The notes beneath the pieces are model-generated. The model searched no databases. It saw only the letters and a list, made by a program, of their open reading frames with translations, and had not been told where the DNA came from. From contig CM060890.1 of NCBI GenBank assembly GCA_030762935.1, forward strand, positions 63,676,765 to 63,740,764: DNA of 64,000 nt. The letters are read 5' to 3'. How positions within the stretch are numbered: position 1 is the stretch's first letter; every line of letters starts with the position of its first letter. Position numbers and translations under genes: made by a program. This stretch comes from Hymenopus coronatus. Taxonomy: Eukaryota; Arthropoda; Insecta; Mantodea; Hymenopodidae. Shown here piece after piece: positions 47,574 through 60,645 of the stretch.

Positions 47574-47875
47574 GGATAGGTAGAGTCAGACTGAAAAAAT
47601 CACAGCTATAGCCGGGATTTGAACCACGGACCTCCCAGTCTCTAGCCAGTTGCTCTGCCACTGAGCTACCATGACAATGAGATCATCTTGTATGGTTTAC
47701 CGGGAAACATGCGAGTTAGTTGAGAATTTCAATGCTATGTCGGCATGTTGCCATAGTAGCTCAGTGATAGAGCAACCGGCTAGAGACCGGGAGATCCGTG
47801 GTTCAAATCCCGGGTATGGCATTGCATTTTTCAGTCTGACTCTACCTATCCAACTCCTGTCCTACACACGACTTG
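47574..47875. mobile_element. SINE-A fold-back element, copy 3, 8-bp target duplication
   Basis: The shortest and clearest copy. The left arm carries a minus-strand tRNA-like unit (about 47602-47672) and the right arm a plus-strand unit (47750-47821). Both read outward, with less than 80 bp between them. TAATTATT lies directly outside both ends (47566-47573 and 47876-47883). The left arm begins GGATAGGTAGAGTCAG. The right arm extends about 24 bp further (CTGTCCTACACACGACTTG), so the ends are not symmetrical. Confidence 0.88.
47750..47821 (+). pseudogene. near-intact tRNA-like cloverleaf in SINE-A
   Basis: 72 nt that fold as a tRNA. Acceptor stem GCCATAG with GTATGGC (6 of 7 pairs), D arm GCTC/GAGC around AGTGATA, anticodon stem CCGG/CCGG around the 7-nt loop CTAGAGA (apparent anticodon AGA), and a five-base variable loop. 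The T stem is only partly paired around TTCAAAT. A short variable loop is unlike tRNA-Ser, so the AGA anticodon need not reveal its origin. It is part of the mobile element rather than a tRNA gene. Confidence 0.75.
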
Positions 47876-47883
47876 TAATTATT

Positions 47884-48940
47884 ATTGTATCTACTTTCTT
47901 TGTTTATACCTACAGCAGGCATGCTTCTGTATAAATTACTTTATAACTACCTGTACGCTAGCTTTAATAAATTAAATAAATCTCTGTTTTATGACTGTTG
48001 CATTTGTAATAACATTTTTAATTTTAAAGAATTGGGTATTTTACAGGATTTTCTTTTCAAAAAACAGTTTAGGGCATCAAATTCTGCACCATGGCAATGA
48101 TTTTCTTGTGCATTGTTGTAAAGGTTTATATAGTTATAAATTAAAACAAGTAGATTTGTTTTGAAGCCCAAAATTTCCGGTGTAAGTTACCAATCGAAAA
48201 CACATAGTAGCCAAAAAGTTCATTGCAACAGTAACAGCTCTAAATGCATATTCTGTTTATTGGTGTAAAACAAAACTGGAACATTTTCATTTTCTTTAAA
48301 CCTAAGACCAATTTTTTTTTAATTTCTATAACAGTAATCGGTGCACACCACACCTAAAATGTTTTTGAATTTTCAAAGATTTTGAAAAACCATATATCCC
48401 AATTTTAGCACATATCAGTAAGGACATTTAATAAAGTGAGATATTTGAACATTATTACCCGATCTTTAAGTCAAAAAACGAATTAATATCTTTTGCAGTA
48501 GCTAAATAGGTGCATAAAATGAGGTATAATAAATACTATGTAAAAGAAAGAAATTGCTATAAACTCCTGAAAACTTTCAATGAGGAAGGTCTATGACTTT
48601 GTAGCATATTTATTATGGCTTAAGGTATTAATTTTACAACAATTTTACAATTTTACTTCTAGTTTATAGTGACTAATTTTAACTGTATTTGATATTTTAA
48701 GAAATCGTGAAAACTTTTAATTACAAAATTAACATACAAGAATATATTGAAATAAGAAATCAAGTATTTGAACATTTATGAGAGGATGTTGGGAAGAAAA
48801 AATATATATGTACATATTTCAGTGGTGTTTTTCCTTAAAAGCCAACGAAACTTTGTAACAGTGGAGTAGATATTTCCTATTATTCGCCACTGACAACAAA
48901 TACGTTGGAGCATTTGTATAGCTCTTAAATTTACTTAGTT
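47884..48940. other. AT-rich unassigned region
   Basis: Nothing recognised over about 1 kb. Confidence 0.45.
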
Positions 48941-49745
48941 TTACTTTCCCTACTTAATACATTGCACCCAAAAATTCGATGCCGCGATTCCTCTGGAAAT
49001 ACACATTCTAGGGCCACCTCTATACAAACCAATCGTTATTAATTATATAAAATAAAAATATAAACAAAACATAAAAATAAATGTGTATGTGTGTGCGTGA
49101 ACAACATAACTCAAAAATAAAAAATACGTTGAATACTAAAGTTAATAATTAAGTTCGTCGTCTTCCAAGGATGCAACACGAAGATTTTCAAGAAAATCCT
49201 CCCACCGAAAATTTTTTTAGAAAATTTTGATTTGCTTGAAAATTGCTCTAACAATTTTGAGTAAAATATGTATATTTAAAATATTTATATGAGAAACAAA
49301 ATGCCTATCTTGAATTTTCTGGGAATAGCTTCTGAAGACCTCTTCATTCTGGAAGACTTTAGCATAACCGGTAAACCGCAAGAGATAGACAAAGACTAAC
49401 CACACAAAAAAAAGTATACCTCGTTAAAACACACAGTTGGTGTACCGTACATTTCTGTTTCGGAGTTAACCATTTGCGTGATATTGCTTGTTATTGTTTT
49501 GAATTTTAAAACATTTAAATATTTCTCAAAGGTGAATTTGTCATTCCTCTTTATTTTGTTTTATTCCAATTACACAGTAGTCAGCTTTTTAAATATTAGA
49601 CTATTGATTTAGACTTTATTTCCCTTCTACTAAGTAATATGACCATTCATGAGATGTTTATCTTGATTAGCATGAAGTAGATGAAGAATTAACTTTTCTA
49701 ACGATAATTTGTTACAGTCATGTGAATGGCACGCATCACATTTTG
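48941..49745 (+). mobile_element. family H copy 23; tail lies in the 700-bp duplication
   Basis: Short head (ACTTTCCCTACTTAATAC, hairpin lost), GTGTATGTGTGTGCG site, body normal, tail GTTACAGTCATGTGAATGGCACGCATC at about 49711-49738. The tail half recurs at about 50222-50440 as part of the tandem duplication. Confidence 0.85.
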
Positions 49746-50918
49746 TAATTAAATCTATTATATTTTATAAAAATTAATTGTAACCGCTTACACATCTGAA
49801 AATAAAATTTAAAAAACTTAACCGCTAAAAGTTCCATTTATACAAATTATATTATAGCTGTAAACAATTATATTTCCAAAATAACTTGTTTCCAGAGGAG
49901 CGTTACGTGACTTTGTGAAAAATTGCTTTAAGGCAGCAGTTATGTGGAATGCCGACAGACGACGTATTGTATTGCGGGCCACTTAAGGCTGGTTATAAAG
50001 CGCTTAATATAAACAAATAATAAAAAAGGGACAAGGAAATGGTGAGCAGTCTCACAAGGTTATAATTATCTGCAGTGCTCCGCGTTTCTCACTTTTTGGC
50101 TCATGCCCGTTCACAGTTTTAATAACCTTATTACTCTAGTAAACAGAGAGGGGACGGAGCGACCCGTGCTGCTCTCTGCCGGGTGGCTGGCAACTCAATC
50201 ATTCTTTCTTCACTGGCATTCTTTCTCAAAGGTGAATTTGTCATTCCTCTTTATTTTGTTTTATTCCAATTACACAGTAGTCAGCTTTTTAAATATTAGA
50301 CTATTGATTTAGACTTTATTTCCCTTCTACTAAGTAATATGACCATTCATGAGATGTTTATCTTGATTAGCATGAAGTAGATGAAGAATTAACTTTTCTA
50401 ACGATAATTTGTTACAGTCATGTGAATGGCACGCATCACATTTTGTAATTAAATCTATTATATTTTATAAAAATTAATTGTAACCGCTTACACATCTGAA
50501 AATAAAATTTAAAAAACTTAACCGCTAAAAGTTCCATTTATACAAATTATATTATAGCTGTAAACAATTATATTTCCAAAATAACTTGTTTCCAGAGGAG
50601 CGTTACGTGACTTTGTGAAAAATTGCTTTAAGGCAGCAGTTATGTGGAATGCCGACAGACGACGTATTGTATTGCGGGCCACTTAAGGCTGGTTATAAAG
50701 CGCTTAATATAAACAAATAATAAAAAAGGGACAAGGAAATGGTGAGCAGTCTCACAAGGTTATAATTATCTGCAGTGCTCCGCGTTTCTCACTTTTTGGC
50801 TCATGCCCGTTCACAGTTTTAATAACCTTATTACTCTAGTAAACAGAGAGGGGACGGAGCGACCCGTGCTGCTCTCTGCCGGGTGGCTGGCAACTCAATC
50901 ATTCTTTCTTCACTGGCA
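49522..50918. repeat. perfect tandem duplication, 700-bp period
   Basis: 49522-50218 and 50222-50918 (697 bp each) are identical at every base I compared, separated by TTC. The unit starts in the tail of family H copy 23 and continues about 470 bp into flanking DNA, ending at CTTCTTCACTGGCA. It is either very recent or an assembly artefact. Confidence 0.95.
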
Positions 50919-51723
50919 GCATCACGTAAAGTAAGAAGGCGCTGCCCCATTGTTTATCGGCAATTAATCTAAATTGAGCAACCACAACTACAGAGGATCG
51001 GCCGAACCAACCAATTAATAGATTCATCTTTTTTCCCGAAGAACGGGAGAAAAATAAGTTCATCGCACTAGCAATTTGGCCTCAATGGGTCAGAGACCTT
51101 AATGCTTTCCAGACTGTGTATCGTGACATCCTGCCACCAAAATTTTTCGTAAATAAAGTTTTTGCATTGTTTTTTAGAAACTGCACTCAATATTGAGAAC
51201 CTGCAGTAACACATTAATACAAACTTTTGGCATTAAAGCCCTGCGTTTAGGCAGTTATTATAAGTTTGCAAAAACTAAATAAAATAAAATACCTATGGTA
51301 TATTTCCGGGTTGAGAATTATTCACAAATTTCAAAAACACAGCGACAATTAACGAGGAATTTTTATAGAAAGAAAATAATTTAGAAAATATATAAGGCAT
51401 ATATGCACTCAACATAAGGAAACTTTTATTTTCTAAAACATTTTAAATGGAAAGACTTAGTGAAAACACTCAAAAAATGAAAAAAACATGAACATAAAAA
51501 TTAAAATATTTAAAATGTCATTACACCGCGCAGGATGACTAAGGCGCAACTGGAAGGTCCCGGCCTGACCAATCAGACCAAATATTTTTTCGCGGTATTC
51601 CTCGATCACTAGGAGACTGATGGGTTGTTAATTTGTTCCGCGAATGTTTCTATCACAAATTTTATAGCTCCATTTCATCGTCTTCTTCACCACTATACCA
51701 GACATTGGGCTTATTACCCATCC
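50919..51723. other. unassigned region
   Basis: No recognised element between the duplication and the next SINE-B. Confidence 0.45.
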
Positions 51724-51995
51724 TAGAGTCGTTCTCCATGGTCTAGGGATAACATGCTAGACTCTAGTTCCCAAAATCGTGGGTTCAAACCCCGCAAAGG
51801 CAATGGATTTTTTCGCGCGTAAAAAGCCTTAACATGGCTTGCTTCGAAAGGGAAGTAAAGCCGGTATCGTATATTTACGTCACATTAAAGAAATTCAAGC
51901 CTCATAGAGGCAAATGAGCAAAATTTACGCCCACTGTAAAATGGAACGCTGAGAACCACAGCAGTTAAAGAGCGTTAATTAAATAAAACTCAATT
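51724..51995 (+). mobile_element. SINE-B copy 7, full length
   Basis: Head GTTCTCCATGGTCTAGGGAT (A box), T arm GTGGGTTCAAACCCCGC (B box, well paired), TTTTTTCGCGCGTAAAAAGCC, centre, and 3' end GTTAAAGAGCGTTAATTAAA. The only uninterrupted plus-strand copy. Confidence 0.9.
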
Positions 51996-54645
51996 TCAAA
52001 TCACCGTCCTGAATATGCTAGAATCCAGAGTTTGCTCCTCGATAGGCTTCTTTCCCCAGGCATTGGCCTCTAAGCCTTTGGGGATCCTACGTATCAGGGG
52101 GTTAATCCGAGGAAAAACAACAAATTCTTTTGCAGCAAATTACGTTTGTTGTATGTAGTATGTATGTATTTGAGGATTTTAGTCAAAACTTTCGCATGTT
52201 AATTATTCTTTTACAATGCATTGTAGATTATTATTGAATTATATTGTTTTAGCAATGATAACCACTTATATCCATTGCAATATTAATACTTTACAGATTC
52301 CACAGTGATTAAGAAATGAAGTTCTTTTATTATAAGGTGCGTAGTAATTTATTGCATTAAATAAAATTAATATAATTGAACTTTTATTCTTTTATTTGTG
52401 TTTAAAATCTTCTTTTAAAGATTTAGTTAAGGGGACAAGGTACTCTGAAATGGTAAAAAATAACGTTTTTTGTTTGCTTTTGTTTTGGACACTAATAAAA
52501 CCTCCTTTATGTGCTTCTAGTTTCAGAAAATGTATACTTTTAGGGGGTTAAGAGGATTTTAATCAATTTAGATATAATTTAAATGCTAGTCTGCATTTCT
52601 ATAAAGCTTTTATGCAACGCCCCTTTTTAGAACTTTTCTATCTTTAAATTCAGTTTTCTCAAAACGCATTTTTTGGATATTTATGTACTTTTTTTTTTGT
52701 GTGTATAAAGTGAGCTAGAAAACTGAAATTTTCAGTACATATATACATCACATAGTTGAACTTCCTGAACCACAATTGTGATGTATTAGTATGTATTGAC
52801 TATATTATGAAAGCAACAACATTACAAATTTTCCACATTTTTACTTTTTTAATTTGCAAATATATTTCTTTCTTAATTTCTACTGAAATTGTATCATAGC
52901 TAAATAATTACGGTTCAGAAGATAGCTGATTATAGTAAGAACAAGCATGCAAAAGTGTGATTATGCCTTGCAAGCAGTATCAGAGAAAAAGGTCCATGAA
53001 TTCACAGGTTTTAAGAGTAAGTTTTATTATTTTTCTGCTGAATGAAATACTCTTTATAGAATCAACCACGAAAGCTATTAATGCAAACAACCACTTAAAA
53101 ATAATTGTCATGATTTACAGAATAATTCATACAAATTTCTAGAAAAAAAAATTGAATACTTTAAGGGAAGTGGTACTTGAACTCACTTAAGGTGTAATTT
53201 CCATATGTTCAGACTAACTTAAGTAATTAATACAATTAAGTGATACTCTTAAATAAAGAAGTATTCTTTAGAAAATCCACCTCATGCGTTTAGAAGCGTG
53301 CCTGCGAGCCAGTCTTCCGTTGCAGTTTAAAGAACGCTTCACTGCATTAGTGGATTATCGGTCCTTCTAGATGCTAGTCTACGCTCTATGAGCTCAATAA
53401 AGTATTATTTTATTATAGGTTGTAAGTACAACGAACATTACAACTTCCAGCTTGCTGCAAAATGCGATGAAGCACATATGCACTATGCATTCATCCCTTT
53501 TGGTGAATGAAACATATGTAACACCGACCTGTCACTAAGACGCTGAAAGCACTAACGTCAAAATTATCTAAACAGAGTTGCCCACTGCTTGAAGAACAAA
53601 GTTTCAAATTAATATCGTTGTGAAAATACCATATTTGAAGAGACAGGGCAATGCTGTTTGAAATTCAATATTCGTCGGATGCCTAATTTATGCTTTTCGA
53701 AAACGAAGGTTAAGTGTCATTCTCTTTACACAAACTTCAACCTAGCATGTTATTTGTTAATTGATGGGCGCTAAGCTCTTATAAGGTGAACCCACGCGGT
53801 CATAAAAATACCAGACGAAGGGTCATGTGGGGACGAAGCACTCGGCAAGTGACCTTCTGAACGAGGTGCAATGCGGCGGAAAACAACAACTGACAGCACC
53901 TTGCTAAAGAAGCTGATTTCCATAGTGATGTTCTTTCTCTCTCATCTCTTCAAGAATCGATTCGGCCTGTACATTTACACCAGCCATGTAGTGCCCACGC
54001 CTTGCCAAATTTAAGCGCTTAGGGTCACTCAACTGCACTGTTGTTTTTAGCGCAGAGTTGAAACTAGTTGCTGAGAAAGTATGGCTCAAGAAGGAATCTT
54101 AAAGAACACTGTGCACTGCAACATTTCACTTATGATAAACAGATATTTGTACCTGTTGACTAAAACTGATTACACATTCAGATGATCAACTGATCCAATA
54201 CCTCAGTCATGGATCATACAAATAGCCTTCGAATTATTTGAGAGCACTATTGGACATATCCTATCGATTCGAACCGTTTAGAACTGAACTACTTTTGCTG
54301 GAAGGTTGATAATATTTTTTTTATAAAGGAATGTTATAATTTTCTAAATGATTAGTTGTTTCAATGTAATTTATATAACTATTTACCGAGTAAAGAAAAC
54401 GTTTGCAAACAAGTTATAACTTACATGAGAAACAAATGCTGATTTTTAAATTCTGTGATCTAATTTTTAAACCGAAAAGAGATTCAGATACGCAGTTTCA
54501 TATGTTGAAAAATTGAAATTTCAGACACATCAGGTAAGTAAACAATAAACATGCTTCTAATTGTTGCTCAACCGTTATTTATCTTTCTCACATCAACTGA
54601 AGTGAATGTAACAAATATGCTCCTTAATGCCAATTTTTTCATTGT
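51996..54645. other. 2.6-kb region without recognised repeats
   Basis: AT-rich except for a GC-richer block near 53290-54110. A 61-codon minus-strand frame at 53904-54089 and others nearby carry no motif known to me. AATAAAG near 53399 could be a polyadenylation signal but no gene body supports it. Confidence 0.4.
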
Positions 54646-54647
54646 CC

Positions 54648-55443
54648 GGCTTTACTTTCTCTACACGTACTGTATACGTGGTGTATAGAGAAGGTATTTA
54701 TTCTACCCAAAATTCAATAACGATATTTCACCGAAAATATACGTGTATGTATCTGTGGTCAGAATAACTCCAAAACTGAAAGACCGATAAATACCAAACT
54801 TGGTATTTAAGCTTACTATCTTCCAAGGATTTGACACGAAGATTTTCGAAAATCCCCCCTAGCCAAAATTACTCTTTATATGGATATTGTTTTTGAAAAT
54901 GTTGTTTTTCTCAAAAATGACTTTAACGATTTTTATTAAAATACCTTACATCATAAATATTTATATAAATAAAATGCATATCTTGAATTGTCCGGAAATA
55001 GCTCCTGAACACCTGTTCGTTCTGGAAAACTATTTCGGAATTTTACATAACAGACAACATAGAAATGTAGATCTCGTTAAAACACACAATTTATGTCATA
55101 TAGATTTTTGTTGTAGATTTGACGTTTCCAAGATATTCGTTGTTATTGTTTTCAATTTTAAAAATAGACAGGAAGTGTCCGTGTTCCTTTTATTCTTTTA
55201 TTATACTCCTGGCCAAGCAAAGATTAGCATTTCAAAGACAATCGCATAACCATAGTTATAACATTTGACTACCGATTTAGCATAGCGCATTCCTTTAGCT
55301 CCCTTCTACTTATAAGGAACTAAGTAATAGGTACATTCTGCTAATTCTTATCTCGATTAGCATGCTGTAGAAAGAAGAATAAGACATTTGTTTGTAGAAC
55401 AGTTAGAGAAAGGTATATGAATGTAACACATCAGAATTTTCTT
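54648..55443 (+). mobile_element. family H copy 24
   Basis: Head CTACACGTACTGTATACGTGG with arms CTCTACAC and GTGTATAGAG. The simple-repeat site is shrunk to GTGTATGTATCTGTGG. Tail at about 55410-55440. Confidence 0.85.
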
Positions 55444-57700
55444 AGTGGTTTGCAGCTATAGGTAAGCAGATAGCATATAAGTAAGCGAGCGATTAAGATC
55501 AGCCGAGTAAGAGCACTGATTCATTAGCCGCGAGTCGAGCAAACAAGAACAAAGTTCTGATAATAACATGTGAGTAGTAATTGTTATTTTATTAACTTGA
55601 ATTTATATTTTAACAATCTTGAGTTGAGAATTATACACGAAAGAACAAACTTTTTAAGTGTTTAGCTTAATTCACACACACTAAGACTGTGACGTTAGTG
55701 ATACATGAAATGAAATGATAACTGGGAACAAATGTTCCAGCCTAATTTAGGTTACATCTTCGGCATTTGTAAGTTATGAGGACTGAGGAAAGCTTGGAAA
55801 AAAAACTTAGTTGTGGAGGACAATCCTGGAGGGGTTTGAACCACAGATCTTCCGCTCGTGTATCCGTGCTTTAACGAAATTGTCGGTGACAAGTGTGGCG
55901 CTATTCAACCGCTTGCGAAGAAACGGATGAATACTATCGGATAAAACCATGATAGAGGAGGAAGATGAGGAGTAGAATCCATGATCGCCTCCTCCCTATC
56001 CTACCTATTCTCCACGGATGGAAGCAGTAAACAGCAACTTTGTCCAATTCAGTAATTTTCAGAACATGATGGCCCTGCCCCACTCTTTTCCCAAAGACGG
56101 TTTGACTTTGAAGATAGGGTTTGCGGTTTTTCTGTTTAGCGGTTAGGGTGTGTATGGCTGGAAACTAACCCTCGCTGTTGCCAAGCCTTAAACTTATCTT
56201 CACTGAGACGCGATTCTCGACTTGCAAGCAGTCTCTCCAGGGAACAGATTTTACCACGTTGCCCCTCAACCCCAGTACAGAGTTTGGTTTTGTTTGCTAA
56301 TGGCTATTGTTCAGTGGTAGAAGGGAGCTGTTGCATTTGAAGGCATCATGTTTTGGAAAAAATTATACCTACATTCTTCGTTTTTCAGAAGGAAAATCCC
56401 GTTGTGGAAGAACAACCATTCTTAAGCAGTGGGCTAAAGAGAACATGCAGAGCAGCACTCTGAATACTGCTAAAGATAAGCTAATATCAAGAGGTATTAA
56501 AGTCAGCTGCAAGGTAGATAGATAATGAACCAAATATTACTTGGATGCTTTGTTCTACCGGACACTTAAAGGCATGTATGACTGAAAGTTTGAAATTCCA
56601 AACTATTGATGTTAACTTTTTGAAATTTATGTCACAGATGTAATATAATGCAAATAAGTTATAGTGCAAATTTCATCCATTTTCTCTAATGGTTTGGAGG
56701 TTGTCACGTTACGTCCCTTACAACAACAACAAAAATTTTGGTCTAATATTTTAACCCTAGATTTACATTACATATACTTTCTGAAATTGCCCTAAATTTT
56801 TCTGTGTCTCCTTTGGTTTATGCTCCAAAATTATTGTTATGAATGCGTTTTTAGTCATAAAAATAAAATTTTTATGTTTGAAAATTGAAAACATGTATCT
56901 AAATACATCTGACAGTAAAACCTACATCTTTTCTTATTCATTGTGTCTCTGTGAACATGTAGAGAACATTTTGTTCGTGTAACAGAAAAACTGCTCCGCA
57001 AGGAGCATTTTACAGGAAGAAAATTGCTAAAATATCAACAGTGCGAAAACAAGGAAAGATTTGAATGAGCAGATCACATTAAAATCCACCAGGTTGGTAA
57101 GTGGGACCCTCAGCTTTACTTTTCCTCTCCTCTATTGCTGCCTTTTCTGTCCTTTTCTTTTACAAAACTTCGTTTTTTACTTTGCATGATGCGAATGAGA
57201 TCTCGTCAAAGTGAAGTATTTCTCTCCGAGTCCAGTACAGTTTGCTGTAGCTCCAGTTAAGGCATTTAAAAATGCGCCTGATGGCTAATTATACCTTTTT
57301 TATACTCAGGAACGTTTTAATTATTTTATGGAATTAAAATAAAAGTTGATTTTTTCTGATTTTTCATTATATTTTAGTCATACATACCCTTAAAGAAATG
57401 TCAATCCGAGAGCAAAACCCATGGCACTGGCAGATAAATAATAACAACTTTCAGAGGTAAACCTTGACGGAATATTAACCAATGAGAACGACGACATTAT
57501 TGCTATAAACAATATAAACAAACTTCTAGCAAAAGTGTTGCTTTCTGCTAACATTCAATCCCTTGGGCACTAAAGTTCCTTATTTTAGCCATAGGTATTA
57601 GCAGTATTAATTATAGGATGTAATGATTCCAGAAAAACAATAGTGAAAATTACAGTAAAGTTATAGCTTGGCTAGTGAAAATCATGAAAGCTTTATATGA
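55444..57700. other. 2.2-kb region, mostly unassigned
   Basis: A minus-strand B-box-like GTGGTTCAAACCCC near 55833-55846 suggests a decayed SINE. A pyrimidine tract ending TTTTTCAG at 56398 precedes a 42-codon plus-strand open frame that ends at 56525 and could be a terminal exon, but it is not recognised. Confidence 0.35.
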
Positions 57701-57705
57701 ACAAG

Positions 57706-57860
57706 AATTTCGGCCGTGGCGAATGATCAATGAGCTGGCTTTTTCCCGGGGGTCCAGGGTTCGATTCCAGGTGGGGCGGGGTATTTTTAACAGTATGATT
57801 CCCAACCCCCACAGAGTCTTAAGATGAATGTGCGGTGTTTAATGATATAGAATTATTAAC
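57706..57860 (+). repeat. tRNA-derived SINE-like repeat
   Basis: CGGCCGTGGCGAATGATCAA in the A-box region, CCAGGGTTCGATTCCAGG as B box in a paired T arm, then GGGGCGGGGTATTTTTAAC. Single copy in this window. Confidence 0.55.
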
Positions 57861-58194
57861 CAAATGTTCTAAACCAATAGTTATTTCACAAGTCGAAGAC
57901 CCGATAGGGTCACTGAAGTTAAAGGGGGCTATACAAATGGGGGGGGGGATGTAAAACGGAATCATGACGCAGAAACAATAAATCTAGGTATAAATAAGGC
58001 TACCCTTATCTGCCACATTATTTAACGTTTATGACAAAACCATAAAAATTGTTAAATAAAATACAAATTATGCTCAATAGTATGAGCTTCCGAAAGATGT
58101 AGGGTGCAATAAGAGGAATTTGAAATAAATAATAACAAATCTGACGTTTTTCATTCACTTGGCTTTCCCAACTATTCTGCAAAAAAAATATTCT

Positions 58195-58978
58195 TTAAAA
58201 AGGTTAGTCTTTTATCAACTCCATGCTAATAACGAAACAGTCGTATTAACTTATAGGTACAAGAGAAATAGTGGAATATACCAGGCTAAGCCGATAGTCA
58301 AATCTTTTAAAAGCTGGTTATCAAAGTGATGACACTGAAATTTCCGTATTCTTTACTTAATTAGCAGGAAGAAAAGCGAAAAACAACTTACCATTTGAGC
58401 AAAGTGTAAGTATTGGAAAATTAAAACCAATAACTAGGATATCCGGGGAATGGATGACACAAAAATGCATTTTAAGTGCTTTGACGGAATCTACATTTTT
58501 TTATTCAAGCACTTTCCGTCTATCTCTTACGGTTTACGAGTTATGCAGAAGTCAGCAAGAATCAAGAGGAATTCAGACACTATTGCCAGAAAATTAAAGA
58601 TATACATTTCAGGTTTCATAAAAATAGCTTACCTAAACATATGGTATTTTAATCAAAACTGTTGAATACATTTTTGAGAAAAATCAAAATTTTCTAAAAA
58701 TGCTCTCGGTAAAGGATAATTTATAAAGAATGGGGGTTTTCTTCAAAATCTTCGTGTCATATCCTTGGAAAATTCAGAACTTAAAAGTTTGGCTTTGACG
58801 ATATATTTTTGTTTTTGTGTTACGCTTCACAGACACACAAATATTTTTCTAAAAATGTTTTTTTTTTTAAGTTTTGATTTCAGGGGATTTCAACATTTTC
58901 TTCTTCCGATGAAACCACGACACCAAATTTTTGGGTCGAAATACAATACTTCCCCTACTATATGTAGTAGAGAAAGTA
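58195..58978 (-). mobile_element. family H copy 25
   Basis: Inverted copy from CCATGCTAATAACGAAACAG on the left to CTACTATATGTAGTAGAGAAAGT on the right. It carries an unusual insertion of T-rich sequence near 58855-58880. The outermost tail is lost. Confidence 0.8.
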
Positions 58979-58980
58979 GT

Positions 58981-60066
58981 AAAACGTAAAGTTAACTTCG
59001 CTAAAATTTTACAAAACTTTAGCTGTCCCAGTATTAATTTATGACCGAAAGTTGGTCACTGAACCGACCAATAAAGGGTAAATAGAAACTAATGAGATGA
59101 AATTCCCCTGAAGATCTCCTTTGAAGCTGTTAAATTGTAAAAGAAATGAAGGCATACATCAACAACTAAACAAATCCAGCCATACCGAAAGAAGGCAAAC
59201 CAGAAATGGCTGCTATCATTAAATTAGAAAGATGGACAGTCACCGGGTAACTAATTTTGGTTTGGAATATCAGCTAAAAGGATGTTAAGAAGACCAAGAA
59301 TAGTACGCCATAACGATATAGACCCTGAAGACGAACAGGCTTAATCCCTGTAGACGAAGAATAATTTAAAGAAGGGGTTGGGTGTCTCCTTATCTGGATA
59401 AAAAGGCACTAAGTAGACGCTGGCATGCGGAACGATGGACGTGAACTTGCCCTCCAGATCTCCGAAGGATAAGTATGATGAAATTTAACTGGTGATCTAG
59501 GTCATGCATGAAAAGTATGTCCAATTGAATACCTCCAATTTCGTGACTGGACAAAATGTTCCATTAGTATTGTGGAGCTAATCCACACAGGACCACACGT
59601 GTGTGAATGTGATCCGGCCGCGCATTGTCAAGTACATCGCCAGTAAATTATGATTGATTACCTGTGAGGTTAAGGTTGAGGCAAGTGCTGACCCACGTTT
59701 ACATCTCTGATTCCAAGAAAGTGTACTTGAAGCAGCTCTGACACTGATCTTCTATCTTATTAACGGCCTGTGAAGTGTGGGATCATCTATTGTGCAGAGC
59801 AACACCAACTCCTATCATAACCACGCATCAGAAGTCTATCACTTTCTACATGAGACGTGAAATAAACCTCACGCTAAGCTACCGTCTTCCAACAGTGAAT
59901 TTATTGCTCATACGGGCTTTTAGCTCTTCTTATGGTTCGTAAATTGAAGTTACTGATTTCATCTCGATGAAGGTGCCTTATACTGTTATAACTCATGATT
60001 GTTTTTTTTTTTCCTGTGTAGCTCTATTGGTCGGAAAACAAGCTAAACACACTTTTGGTAAGTAAC
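58981..60066. other. unassigned 1.1-kb region
   Basis: Contains a degenerate GAGGTTAAGGTTGAGG tract near 59667. No coding or repeat assignment. Confidence 0.4.
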
Positions 60067-60067
60067 A

Positions 60068-60645
60068 ATACTTTCTCTAGCACGTATGGACAATATACAT
60101 AGGTGAAGAAAATTTTGCAATTTAACAAAAAATTCGATACCGAAGTACAACCGTAAATATAAGTTTTCAGACCTCTTTAATAAAAAGAAAACATTTTTTT
60201 TTTTAGAAAATGGTTCATGAGTGTGTATGTGTATGTCCAAAACGAAAGTCCGTTTAATAGCAAACTTAATATTTAAGTTCAGCATCTTCCAAGGATACGA
60301 GTCGACGATTTTCAGGATAGTCCCTCATCGCAACTACCCTTTATATGGAACATTTTTCGAAAAATCTTGATTTTAAAGACAGATGAACTGTATATCTCGA
60401 ATTTTCTAGCTAGCTTCTGAAGACCTCTTCATTCTGGATAACTTTAGAACAACTGATAACCCGTCAGAGATAGATAAAACATACCACACAAAAATGTAAA
60501 TCTCGTTAAACACACATTTCATGTCTCATACACTTTATCAGAGTTAATTATTTCCGAGATATTCCATGTTATTGGCTTCAATTTCAAAATACTTAAAACA
60601 TTTTCTCAAGCGGGATGTCTTTGTTTCAAACCTAAAGGGATAGTA
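60068..60645 (+). mobile_element. family H copy 26, left arm of an inverted pair
   Basis: Head at 60070-60112, GTGTGTATGTGTATG site, body to the ACATTTTCTCAAGCGGG landmark. No tail: it meets copy 27, which runs in the opposite direction. Confidence 0.8.

Noticed and set aside
56399..56525. Possible terminal exon after TTTTTCAG
   Set aside because: Only 42 codons, no recognised motif and no upstream exon visible.
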